Of a stretch of DNA of 64,000 nt, positions 1 to 8,800 are shown piece after piece; position 1 is the first letter of the stretch, and every line of letters begins with the position of its first letter. A program made the translations under genes and the position numbers. The notes beneath the pieces were generated by a model. That model was not told the origin of the DNA. It did not search any database and was given only the letters and a program-made list of their open reading frames with translations. This DNA is from JACKBC01 sp041391125 (GTDB taxonomy: Bacteria > Chloroflexota > Anaerolineae > Caldilineales > Caldilineaceae): NCBI GenBank assembly GCA_041391125.1, contig JAWKON010000037.1:20753-84752 (forward strand), read 5' to 3'.

Positions 1-504
1 GTCCTATTGCAGCGCGCGCAGACGCAACAGCGCCACGGGCGCATGATCGAACTTTACACGCTCCAGGCCCTGCTTTGGCAAGCGCTGGGCCAAACCGAAG
101 AGGCGCTGCGCCCGTTGGAATACGCATTGGCCGCCGCCGAACCGGCGGGCTATTTACGCATTTTCGTTGATGAAGGGCAGGCCCTGTTTGAACTGCTCCA
201 ATTGGCGCTGGCGCGAAAAATCAAGCCCGGCTATGTCAGCCGCTTATTGGCCGCTGGCAAAGTGGAGCAGGAACGGCTGGCTGCGCAGCAGTCCGCCCAG
301 CCGCTGGTCGAGCCGCTGACCGCGCGCGAATTGGAGATCCTCACGCTGCTCGCCAACGGGTTGAGCAACCGCGCCCTTGCCGAAATTCTGGTGATCACCA
401 TCGGCACCGTCAAACGGCACGTCATGAACATCTATGGCAAGCTGGGCGTGAACAGCCGCACCCAAGCCATTGCCAAAGCCCGCCAGCTGCGGCTGATCGA
501 CTAG
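1..504 (+). CDS. LuxR/MalT-type transcriptional regulator, C-terminal part (5' end outside window)
   Basis: The open frame runs from base 1, so the start lies upstream; a TTG at 7 is probably internal. The last ~65 residues are a LuxR-type DNA-binding domain: LTARELEILTLLANGLSNR, then a recognition-helix region (IGTVKRHVMNIYGKLGVNSR) and the usual terminal helix. The preceding ~90 residues are Ala/Leu-rich helices like the TPR-type sensor region of large ATP-dependent LuxR (LAL/MalT) regulators. It converges on the orphan peptide gene at 625-777, with a shared hairpin between them. Its effector and targets cannot be told from this fragment. Confidence 0.85.
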   Translation, partial: VLLQRAQTQQRHGRMIELYTLQALLWQALGQTEEALRPLEYALAAAEPAGYLRIFVDEGQALFELLQLALARKIKPGYVSRLLAAGKVEQERLAAQQSAQPLVEPLTARELEILTLLANGLSNRALAEILVITIGTVKRHVMNIYGKLGVNSRTQAIAKARQLRLID

Positions 505-557
505 GTCTATCTATGGGCTGCCCTGGCGCGAAATGGGTATTCCACAGATTCAGTATA

Positions 558-597
558 AAAAAAGGAGGAGTCGCTGTCAGCGGCCTCCCCCTTATGC
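558..597 (-). terminator. Rho-independent terminator of the orphan peptide gene
   Basis: Read on the minus strand, GGGGGAG pairs with CTCCTCC around an inner CGCT/AGCG stem and is followed by a run of seven T. The same hairpin in nearly the same sequence follows the peptide array at about 56250-56290. It may also stop the convergent LuxR gene. Confidence 0.8.
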
Positions 598-624
598 GGG
601 TTTTATTCAATTGTAGGTTACACA

Positions 625-777
625 TTAGAAGCAGATGCGGCGGTATTTCCAGCACGGATAGGCCACAGTGACGAACCAGATGCGCTTGTAGCAGACGCCG
701 ACGTAGGGGATGTAGATGCAGAGCATTTCCAGGCGTTCTTCGAGCTGTTCCAGGGCGAAATCATTCTTGTTCAACAT
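625..777 (-). CDS. Orphan Cys-rich precursor-like peptide (50 aa), paralogue of the 56-57 kb array
   Basis: The ATG at 777 follows GAAAGGA with an 8-nt spacer. The frame is open further upstream, but the Shine-Dalgarno and comparison with the array peptides fix this start. The peptide begins MLNKNDFALEQLEERLEM, an acidic, probably helical leader. A hydrophobic aromatic core follows, with Cys at 20, 29, 42 and 49, ending in RICF. It differs from the array peptides at nine positions (8, 9, 19, 21, 23, 28, 32, 43, 46) and keeps all four Cys. About 200 bp upstream and the downstream terminator are also shared with the array. No processing gene is adjacent. The likely role is a ribosomally made exported peptide using the machinery at 49-56 kb (inference). 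Confidence 0.8.
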   Translation of the reverse strand: MLNKNDFALEQLEERLEMLCIYIPYVGVCYKRIWFVTVAYPCWKYRRICF

Positions 778-830
778 GGTTGGGGTCCTTTCATAGTTGT
801 GAATTTGTTTGTAGATAGAGCGTTTATAGT

Positions 831-975
831 TATTTAGCAGCGGGGTGCGTTGCTTATTGCTGTTTCTGTTTTGTTTGCTGCTGTGCCCCAATTGTAACGT
901 GTCGCACAGCCGAAATGTAGGCTTGCTTTCTAACACTTTGATGCTTTTTCCTGAAACTTTGTGCATCTTTTGATA
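831..975 (-). promoter_or_regulatory. Conserved upstream region of the orphan peptide gene
   Basis: This region matches the sequence upstream of the peptide array (57400-57545) in long blocks, such as TTTCTATCAAAAGATGCACA, TTAGAAAGCAAGCCTAC and TACAATT.GG.CACAGCAG. The spacing to the peptide ATG is the same, about 200 bp. TACAAT is a plausible -10 element; no clear -35 is seen. Conservation at two loci suggests a shared promoter or regulator site. Confidence 0.55.
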
Positions 976-983
976 GAAATCGA

Positions 984-1066
984 GTAACTACCAAGCCAGT
1001 CGAGGCCTGAGCCTGTCGAAGGCCGCCATTCCCTTCGACAGGCTCAGGGAACGGCTTGGTAGTTAC
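984..1066. repeat. Inverted repeat containing a REP-like motif
   Basis: The arms GTAACTACCAAGCC (984-997) and GGCTTGGTAGTTAC (1053-1066) enclose a second inverted pair, CCTGAGCCTGTCGAAGG and its complement. Related CTGAGC(C/T)TGTCGAAG motifs recur near 48548, 51033 and 56206, so this is a dispersed palindromic repeat. Confidence 0.75.
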
Positions 1067-1095
1067 GAAATCGACGATTATACCTAGCTTTGCAT

Positions 1096-1149
1096 AAAAA
1101 CAGCGGTTTTGCCATAGGGGTTTAGCCAGAAGTAAAACCGCTGTTTTCA
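1096..1149. repeat. Hairpin, 14-bp stem
   Basis: AAAACAGCGGTTTT and its complement AAAACCGCTGTTTT are separated by about 24 bases. This is a strong stem between the orphan peptide promoter and the methyltransferase. It could be a terminator or a repeat unit. Nothing else was seen from 1150 to 1357. Confidence 0.55.
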
Positions 1150-1360
1150 TCTCAGCCGCAGTATGGGCTTCTACTTATCTGCTCCTTGACCGTTGGTAAA
1201 CAGTTGCCCGCGGTTTTTACTTTTCTACACCCATCCTCTACACCCCTTAATACACCTTTGGATCGACGCCAAGTGCATACTCCCGCCCTATACTGTTGTG
1301 CAAAGGGTTGACATTGCCGAATGAATGATCGCTTTGCGACTGTACCCAAAAGGAGAGATG

Positions 1361-1810
1361 ATGAACGTGCAGAAAATCATGCCGCCGACCTACGCACTTT
1401 TGAGCTTGCTGCTTATGGTTGGGTTGCACCTGGTGTTCCCCATGGCTCAAATTATCGGTCCACAATGGCGTTTGGCAGGCGTTCTGCTAATCGGTGTTGG
1501 CTTAGCGATGAACATCGTAGCGTCCAACGTCTTCAAGACGCGCCAAACAACCATCAAGCCATATGAAGCCCCAACGGTTCTGGTCACAACCGGCTTCTTT
1601 CGGTTGAGCCGCAATCCCATGTATCTGGGCGGCGTCCTGCTGCTGACGGGGGCCGCCCTTCTGCTGGGCTCTTTGACGCCTTTTGGGGTCATCCCGCTAT
1701 TTATTGCATTGCTCAATGAAGGCTTTATTAAAAAGGAGGAAAGAATCTTGGCGGCTACATTGGGTGAACCCTACTTGGCCTATCAGAAACAAGTGCGGCG
1801 CTGGATTTGA
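1361..1810 (+). CDS. Isoprenylcysteine carboxyl methyltransferase (ICMT)/PEMT-like membrane protein
   Basis: A protein of about 150 aa with four hydrophobic segments. The family-typical block RNPMYLGGVLLL is followed by a C-terminal acidic/basic stretch (KEERILAATLGEPYLAYQKQV). These features define the integral-membrane methyltransferases of the ICMT/phospholipid N-methyltransferase group, whose substrate in bacteria is usually unknown. AAGGAG precedes two consecutive ATGs (1358, 1361); the second has the better 5-nt spacing. The gene stands alone, followed by about 210 bp with no recognisable feature. Confidence 0.8.
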   Translation: MNVQKIMPPTYALLSLLLMVGLHLVFPMAQIIGPQWRLAGVLLIGVGLAMNIVASNVFKTRQTTIKPYEAPTVLVTTGFFRLSRNPMYLGGVLLLTGAALLLGSLTPFGVIPLFIALLNEGFIKKEERILAATLGEPYLAYQKQVRRWI

Positions 1811-2020
1811 AACGAACACCATGAGGAAACACAAGCAGAAATTAACTACAGATTTCACAGACTTCGACGTGAGCTCATTCTTTTGGTTAAGCGGGATCGC
1901 ATGTGATTGACAAGAGGTAGCGACGGTTGAGTAGGCTGCAACAGTTGGCAGCCGTATCGAAACCAAAGCAGGTCAACCGCATGTGAATCGGAAGAGCTAT
2001 TCTTTAAAAGGGAGGATAGA

Positions 2021-2674
2021 ATGAACAGCATAATATTAGGCAACGAAGCGCGCCGCGGGACGCACAATGGTTTGGGCTGGCAAATCGCCTGGTGGAGTTT
2101 CTTTTTGATCTGCGCCCTTTACGGCGGCTACGCGCTCTATGTGGGCATGACCGAACTGCTGGCCTATCAAGGCCTAGCCGCCAGCTTGAAACCGCGCGGC
2201 ATCCCGCTAATTTTTGTGCTGCACGCGCTAACCGGCAGCGTGGTGCTGATCAGCGCGGCGCTGCAACTCAACCCGAGCCTGTTGAAAAGACACAAACTTC
2301 ATCGCATCATTGGGCGCATCTACGTCGGGACGGTCTGGCTGTCCAGCGCGGCGGGGCTGTGGTCGGCGCGCTTTTTTGATGTGGGCATTGTGGCCCAAAT
2401 CATCTTTGCGTTGGTAGCCGTGCTCTGGTTTGGTGCAACGACGGCGGCGCTGCTGGCCATCCGTCAACGCAAAGTGGCCGCGCATCGCGAATGGATGCTG
2501 CGCAGCGTGGCTCTATCGTGCTTCTTTTTGACCTTTGAGTTTTGGAAAGCGGGCATGGCCAGCACCAGCCTGCCGGAGTCGATTGGCTATCCATTGGCGG
2601 TCTTTGCCAGTGGGAGCGTCAACCTGCTCATTGCCGAATGGTGGATTGGGCGCACGCGGAGGAGTGCATTATGA
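2021..2674 (+). CDS. DUF2306-family integral membrane protein
   Basis: 217 aa with about six membrane segments. The pattern of His and Arg in helices (LHALTGSVVLISAALQ, KRHKLHRIIGRIYV, AHREWMLRS) is that of the DUF2306 predicted membrane proteins, which resemble small haem- or quinone-associated membrane proteins but have no proven function. AAGGGAGG precedes the ATG. The stop overlaps the next ATG (ATGA), so it is translationally coupled to the methyltransferase. Confidence 0.8.
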   Translation: MNSIILGNEARRGTHNGLGWQIAWWSFFLICALYGGYALYVGMTELLAYQGLAASLKPRGIPLIFVLHALTGSVVLISAALQLNPSLLKRHKLHRIIGRIYVGTVWLSSAAGLWSARFFDVGIVAQIIFALVAVLWFGATTAALLAIRQRKVAAHREWMLRSVALSCFFLTFEFWKAGMASTSLPESIGYPLAVFASGSVNLLIAEWWIGRTRRSAL

Positions 2675-3246
2675 AAATGTCATCCATTGAAAAAGTATTT
2701 GTCAACAGCCTCCGCCACAGCCAGCGCGTGAGCGACCATGCACAGGCATTGCTCAACCGGATTACGATTACGCCGGGCCAAAAGTATCTGGACGTGGGCT
2801 GCGGCAACGGCGCCGCGCCCATCCGCATTGCGCGCCACTATCCGCTGGACGTGACCGGCATCGACGTGGACCCGGCGCAGATTCAAGCCGCGCAGGAGGC
2901 CGGCGCCGGCATGGACAACGTGCATTTTCAGACGCTCGACGGCGTCGAACTGCCCTTTGCCGATGCGGAATTCGATATTGTATCGACCAACAAAGTGATG
3001 CACCATATTCCACATTGGGAGCGCGCTTTGGGCGAAATGGCGCGCGTCCTCAAGCCGGGCGGTCACCTGATTTTCAGCGATCTGATCTATGCCCGCTGGC
3101 TGGCCGCGTCGGGCAACGCGTTAGCCAAAAGGTATGCCGGTTTCCCCACGCGCAGAGGCATCGACATACTGGTGGCGCGCCATCAACTGCGCCCAATTTA
3201 CGGCTCCAGGTCACCGATGCACTATGAGGCCATCTGGCAGAAATGA
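2671..3246 (+). CDS. Class I SAM-dependent methyltransferase
   Basis: 191 aa of the UbiE/Methyltransf_11 type. Motif I is YLDVGCGNGAAPIRIA, motif II is the acidic strand VTGIDVDPAQI, and the post-motif region reads FDIVSTNKVMHHIPHWERAL, then MARVLKPGGHLIFSD. The ATG overlaps the TGA of the DUF2306 gene and is preceded by GGAGGAG, which sets the start well inside the longer open frame. The substrate is unknown. Confidence 0.85.
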   Translation: MKMSSIEKVFVNSLRHSQRVSDHAQALLNRITITPGQKYLDVGCGNGAAPIRIARHYPLDVTGIDVDPAQIQAAQEAGAGMDNVHFQTLDGVELPFADAEFDIVSTNKVMHHIPHWERALGEMARVLKPGGHLIFSDLIYARWLAASGNALAKRYAGFPTRRGIDILVARHQLRPIYGSRSPMHYEAIWQK

Positions 3247-3278
3247 TGGCCTGAGCAATAAGCCGGAAAACAGATCGC

Positions 3279-3334
3279 ACGCAAAGCCGCAGAGACGCCA
3301 AGAAGTCTGTCTTGGCGTCTCTGCGGCTTTGCGT
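3279..3334. repeat. Perfect 25-bp inverted repeat with 6-nt loop
   Basis: The arm starting ACGCAAAGCCGCAGAG (3279-3303) is perfectly complementary to 3310-3334, with loop AGTCTG. It lies just after the methyltransferase stop but has no T-run, so it is a repeat or RNA hairpin rather than a classical terminator. The remaining 3335-3571 shows no gene. Confidence 0.8.
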
Positions 3335-3571
3335 GTATTTAAGTTCTCGATACGTCAGGCGCCGTCCGCACAATTTTCGATAGTTGCATTTCCTGGCAAC
3401 TTTCCGTATGATTACGCTTGTCAATACGCACCCCATCCATGAGATTCCACCATGGTCGGCGACCTGGCCATCCATGTGTTGGCCCCGAAACTCACCTCCT
3501 ATGAAAGATCATAAAAACTCATGGCGTCATCATAATGTAGAGTCAAACAACATCTATACAAGGTTAGAGCC

Positions 3572-4636
3572 ATGAACTTTAACGATCATGGGGCCCCGGC
3601 AAAGCGCACCGCCCAATCGACAGCAGACAATCGCACAGACGAATCGACCGCGCACTCTGCACAGCCTCCAACGCAAGAGGGTGGCCATTCCACTTCAATT
3701 CACACCGCTGGCGGCTCCCATGTGCAGGGCGATGTGGCGGCTGGCGGCGACTTTATTGGGCGCGATCAGATCATCCAAGGGGATCGAGTCGCTGGCAATA
3801 AGATTACCGTGGTCGTCCAAAACGCTGATGAGGCGGCCGCCATCCACAAAGATGCCTGGCTGCGGCAAGCCCTGATCACCGGCGATTTTGCACGTAAACC
3901 GTTTGAGCCGGAAACGGTGCTGATCCCGGCTGGCCCGTTTCTGATGGGCAGCGATGTCGACGGCGGATTTGAATCGCCGCCGCACGAAGTGAGCCTGCCG
4001 CCCTTTCGTCTGGGCAAATACCCGGTGACCAACCGCGAATTTGCGGCGTTTGCCAAAGCCACGGGCATGCTCGTAGCGCCAGAACTGGGGTGGGATGGCC
4101 AAACGCCCTTTGCAGACCGGCTGCGCCACCCGGTGAGCGGCGTCACCTGGCGCGAAGCCCTGGCCTACTGTGATTGGCTGCGCACGGAGACTGGACGCCC
4201 CTACACGCTGCCCACCGAAGCCCATTGGGAAAAGGCCGCCCGCACACCCGACGGGCGCATCTATCCGTGGGGCAACGCGTGGCAAGCGGCGCGCTGCAAC
4301 CATGAAAGTACAGGGCTGACTGCGGTGGACGCATTTCCGGCGCAGAACGCGTATGACGTTTGCGACATGGTGGGCAATGTGCGCGAATGGACCAGCACGC
4401 TATGGGGCGAAGAGCTGCGCCAGCCAGATCCGCGCTATGGTTACCCCTGGCGCAATGACGAACGCAACGACCTGACGGCCAATGACCAAATCCGGCGCGT
4501 CTGGCGCGGCGGTGGTCATAGCGACAAACTGGCGGCGTTGCGCTGCACTGCCCGCGGCGCGCAATTGCCCCCAAGCCGGGGTGCACCCCAAAAGCGCGTG
4601 GGCTTCCGCGTCATGATCATATGGGAGGAGGCATAG
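3572..4636 (+). CDS. FGE-sulfatase (SUMF1)-like protein of a predicted conflict system
   Basis: 354 aa. Residues ~115-350 form a formylglycine-generating-enzyme-like fold: VLIPAGPFLMGSD, KYPVTNREFAAFA, PVSGVTWREALAYCDWL, LPTEAHWEKAAR, MVGNVREWTST and a terminal RVGFR. The first ~100 residues are polar and low complexity, then carry a short repeated Gly/Asp pattern (GGDFIGRDQIIQGDRVAGNK). Such N-termini are common in proteins next to nSTAND NTPases in filamentous and multicellular bacteria. It is the first gene of a compact operon; the next start lies within 3 nt of its stop. In these systems FGE-like domains are thought to be ligand-binding or modifying sensors (established association); the activity here is inference. 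Confidence 0.85.
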   Translation: MNFNDHGAPAKRTAQSTADNRTDESTAHSAQPPTQEGGHSTSIHTAGGSHVQGDVAAGGDFIGRDQIIQGDRVAGNKITVVVQNADEAAAIHKDAWLRQALITGDFARKPFEPETVLIPAGPFLMGSDVDGGFESPPHEVSLPPFRLGKYPVTNREFAAFAKATGMLVAPELGWDGQTPFADRLRHPVSGVTWREALAYCDWLRTETGRPYTLPTEAHWEKAARTPDGRIYPWGNAWQAARCNHESTGLTAVDAFPAQNAYDVCDMVGNVREWTSTLWGEELRQPDPRYGYPWRNDERNDLTANDQIRRVWRGGGHSDKLAALRCTARGAQLPPSRGAPQKRVGFRVMIIWEEA

Positions 4637-4638
4637 AC

Positions 4639-5853
4639 GTGGCCACTGAACGGCAAAGTGCATTGAGCAAGCTCAAAGAAGAACGACGCAACAAACGACA
4701 GGACGCAGTGGAGACATCGAATTCAGACCAAGATTTTTGGAACGATCTCTATGGCCGGCTGCGCGATGGCAAGGTGGTGCCCATCATCGGCAACGCTTTG
4801 CGTAACAACCGCATTTTTGACATTAATGATGATGATGACCTGGGCCTGCCCAGTCCGGCGCCAAACAACGACGACGATGCACTAAACAAACTGGATCGCG
4901 TGGCGTCCGACCATCTTTCCGTCGATGAAGAACTGGCGGAAATGTGGGCCGAATCGATTGGCTATCCCTTGCCCGATCAGCCCCAATTGCCGCGGGTGGC
5001 GCAGTTTCATCGCGTCATCAGCGACGATATGCGCCAGGCCAAAAGCAATTATCTGAAATTTCTCAAAGAGTGTCTGCTGGATGTGGCCGCCAAGGACGCA
5101 GCGGTAGTCGAAGTGGTGGAAGGATTGCGTTCCCAGATCATCGAAAAGAACTTTTCCGACATTGTGGCCGAACTGGACTATCCACACTTTAGCGTACAGC
5201 GGCCCGACCCTTTGCGCATTCTGGCCAAGTTGCGTCTGCCCATTTATGTGACCACCAGCTACTACGATTTTCTGGAACGGGCGCTGGAAAAAGAGGGCGT
5301 GCCCAAAGAGAAGATTCACACCAAATTCTGCCTTTGGAACATGGAAAGCGAAAGCGTGGCTCCCGAGCACTTGCCCGACCCCCAATATGTTCCCAGCCGC
5401 GACGAGCCGGTGGTCTATCACCTGCACGGCTACGAAAAATATCCGCGCTCGCTGGTGCTCAGCGAGGATGACCACCTGGACTATCTGCTGGCGCTGGCCC
5501 AGGACGCCAACGCCAACAAGCCGCTGATTCCACTCTATTTGCGCACGGCGTTGGAAGAGTCTTCGCTGCTCTTAATGGGCTATCGGCTGCAGGACTGGGA
5601 TTTTCGCATTCTCTACCGCGGGCTGATCAACGTGCAGCATTCGCGCCTGCGCATGTTGGACCGCATGTACAGCATTGCTATTCAGCTTGATCCCAAATAT
5701 CAGGACCGCATCCAGAACAAAGAGAAAGCGCGCCAATATCTGAACGACTACTTTCGCAGCGCCAACTTTCGCGTCGAATGGAGCAGCATCGACCGCTTTA
5801 TTGTGACCCTTTGGAACGAATACAACCAGCGCCGAAACCAGGGCCAGCCATGA
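4639..5853 (+). CDS. SIR2-like (SIR2_2) effector protein
   Basis: 404 aa. SIR2-family landmarks in order: VVPIIGNALRNN (~res 45-57), IYVTTSYYDFLE (~200), PVVYHLHGYEKY (~255-266) followed by LVLSEDDHLDYL, and LLLMGYRLQDWDFRILYRGL (~307-326). These match the SIR2_2 group that often degrades or binds NAD+ in phage-defence and conflict systems. The open frame begins at ATG 4621, but GGGAGGAGG lies inside that extension, so GTG 4639 is the better start. The stop overlaps the next gene (ATGA). Predicted role: NAD+-targeting effector controlled by the downstream NTPase (inference). Confidence 0.85.
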   Translation: MATERQSALSKLKEERRNKRQDAVETSNSDQDFWNDLYGRLRDGKVVPIIGNALRNNRIFDINDDDDLGLPSPAPNNDDDALNKLDRVASDHLSVDEELAEMWAESIGYPLPDQPQLPRVAQFHRVISDDMRQAKSNYLKFLKECLLDVAAKDAAVVEVVEGLRSQIIEKNFSDIVAELDYPHFSVQRPDPLRILAKLRLPIYVTTSYYDFLERALEKEGVPKEKIHTKFCLWNMESESVAPEHLPDPQYVPSRDEPVVYHLHGYEKYPRSLVLSEDDHLDYLLALAQDANANKPLIPLYLRTALEESSLLLMGYRLQDWDFRILYRGLINVQHSRLRMLDRMYSIAIQLDPKYQDRIQNKEKARQYLNDYFRSANFRVEWSSIDRFIVTLWNEYNQRRNQGQP

Positions 5854-8800
5854 GCATGATCAACCCAGCCGATCTCCAGCCCGCCGACCATCCATCCGCA
5901 GACGTTCCGCCCGTCACCGGTAACCCATATGTCGGTCCGCAAACCTTTTCACTGGCCCAAAGTCATCTCTACTTTGGCCGCGAGCGCGAAGCGCGCGACC
6001 TGCTCTCGCTGGTCATTGCCAACCGCGTCGTCCTCTTCTTTGCCCAATCGGGCGCCGGCAAAAGTTCGCTGATCAACACGCGGCTGATCCCCGGATTGGA
6101 GGCGCGCGGCTTTGAAGTGCTGCCCGTGGCCCGCGTCGGCGGTCTGGAGCCCGCATCCGGCATCGAACCGCGCAACATCTTTGCCCACACCGTCATGACC
6201 TATCTGGACGGTGATGAAAGGCTGCAAGCGACCTTTGCCCAACAGCGGCTGCCCGATCTGCTGCCGGCGCTGACGCCCGCAACGAACGCCCAAGGCCATA
6301 CGCACTGGCGCTATGTGATCGATGAAGAAGCTGCTGAAGGGAGCGCCGGCGCGACGGATGACGCACCCGCCGCGCTGGAAAGTGCAGACACGGCGAGCGG
6401 CCAAGAATATGAGTTGCGCCCGCGCGTCCTGATCATCGACCAATTTGAAGAGATCCTGACCGCCCATCTCGATGCCTGGGAGCAGCGCGACGACTTTTTC
6501 CAACAGCTAGCCGACGCCCTGGAAGAGGATCCTTACCTCTGGCTGATGCTGGCCATGCGCGAGGATTACGTGGGCGGCTTGACGCCTTTTATCCATCTGC
6601 TGCCCGGCGATCTGCGCGTGCGCTACCACATGGCGCGCATGTCCATCGACGCCGCCTTGGAGGCCATCCGCCAGCCAGCGCAACTGGGGGGCCGCACTTG
6701 TGATGAGGGCGTGGCCGAACAGCTTGTGGACAACCTGCGTCAGATCCGCGTGGCCGGGCGTGACGGCACGCAGCCCGGCCAATATCTGGAGCCGGTGCAG
6801 CTGCAAGTCGTCTGCTTTCAGCTGTGGGAAAACTTGCAGCGCGAACAGGCGGCCACCCCCGGCGTCGTCGCCCACCCCATTATCACGCAGGCCGATCTGC
6901 GCACCTCTGGCGACGTAGACAGCGCGCTCACCGACTTTTATGAGCAGGCTATCAAGTCTGTGCTGGGCGACTCGCAGATAACCGCCACCGAGCGCCAGTT
7001 GCGTCATTGGTTCTCTAATCATCTGATAACGAGCGCCCTGACGCGCAGCACCGCCTATCGTAATGAAGAGACTGGACAGACAGCCGGGCTGCCCAACTCG
7101 GTGGTGGACGCCTTGGCCGCCCGCTTTTTGTTGCGCACCGAGCTGCGCGCCGGCGGCGCCTGGACCGAGCTGATCCACGACCGCTTTGTGCTCCCCATTC
7201 GGCGCGCCAATAATCGCTGGTTTTCCCAGCACCCCAACCCGGTGGCGCTGGCCCGCCAGCAGTGGCTGCAGGCCGGGGCCGCCGACGACCAACTGCCCGA
7301 CGGCTTTGCCCTGCGCGAACTAGAAAATTTTGCCCAGCGCAATACCGCCGACATCACCGACGATGAACGCACCTTTCTGACCCAATGTCGCAACCAGGCC
7401 AAAGCGCGTCAGCAGACGGCGGCGGCGGAACAGAAGCGCCGTCGCCGCAGTCAAATGTGGACGGCAGCCGTTATGGCATTGCTAACGGCCCTCACCGGCT
7501 TTGCACTCTACCAATCCAATGAGGCCGCCAAAGCCAAGAATACCGCCGAATCTCTTCAGGCTGAGGCCGTTGCCCAAGCTGAAGCTGCCCAGGCTGCTCG
7601 GGTCACCGCCCAATCCGAATCTACCCGCGCCATTGCCAATGAACGAGTCGCCGCCACAGAGGCCGCCCGCGCCGAAAGCCAAGCCCAAATTGCCGCCACG
7701 GCCGAAGCCGCCTCCATGATAGAGGCCAAACGCGCTGATGCTGAAAAGAACCGCGCGGTAGGCTTGTTAATTCGACTGAATCAACAGACCCTCAACACAA
7801 ATAAAGACTATGGCGATAGCTCGCTTATTCTCGCACGCGATCGCGTACTCATTGCGCCAGGTGTCGATGCCGATCAGGATCTGCGCTCCGCTGTAGCCAA
7901 TGCACGCTGGCGGCGCACCATTCCACCAGCCGATAGTCGCCATCAGGGCTCCGTCTATGCTGTAGCCTATAGCCCTGATGGCCAAACTATTGCTTCTGGC
8001 GGCGCTGATGGCACAATTCGCCTGTGGACCGCCACTCAATTAGAACCCCGGCAGATCCTCTTGGCCATTGGGGAAGCGTGTTGTCCGTGGCGTTCAATCC
8101 CGATGGGACGCAACTCGTCTCCGCCGGTGATGACGGCGCCGTGCGCCTCTGGGATGTGGAAAGCGGCCAGCCCATGCCCCAGTTCCCCGGCCATGTGGGA
8201 AATGTTTTGTCGGTGGCCTTCAGTCCCGATGGGGCGCAGCTCGCCTTCGCTGGATATGATGGCACAGTGCGCCTCTGGGATGTGATCAACGGAAAGGAAA
8301 TGTCCTCAATCACCGGCCATACTGATTGGGTTGGGTCGGTGGCCTTCAGTCCCGATGGAACGCAGCTTGCCTCCGCCGGTGCTGACCACACCGTACGCAT
8401 CTGGGATGTGGCCAGCGGCCAGGAAATAACCCAACTCACTAGCCATGAACGAAGCGTATATTCCGTGGTCTTCAGCCCCGATGGGACTCAGCTCGCCTCC
8501 GCTGGGGCTGACGGCGCCGTGCGCCTCTGGAATGTAGCCAGTGGCCAGGAAGTGTCCCAGTTCCTTGGCCATGTGGGAAGCGTTTGGTCGGTGGCCTTCA
8601 GTCCCGATGGGACGCGGCTCGCCTCCGCCGGGGATGACCGCACCGTGCGCCTCTGGGATGTGACCAGCAAACAGGAAGTGTCCCAGTTCCTCGGCCACAC
8701 CAATCGAGTTAGGTCGGTGGCCTTTAGTCCCGATGGAGCGCAGCTCACCTCCGCCGGAGATGACGGCGCCGTGCGCCTCTGGAATGTAGCAAGCGAAAAG

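Noticed and set aside
777..966. N-terminal extension giving a 113-aa version of the orphan peptide
   Set aside because: The Shine-Dalgarno and comparison with array copies place the start at 777. In the array, the matching upstream frame ends just after the first peptide ATG instead of joining it.
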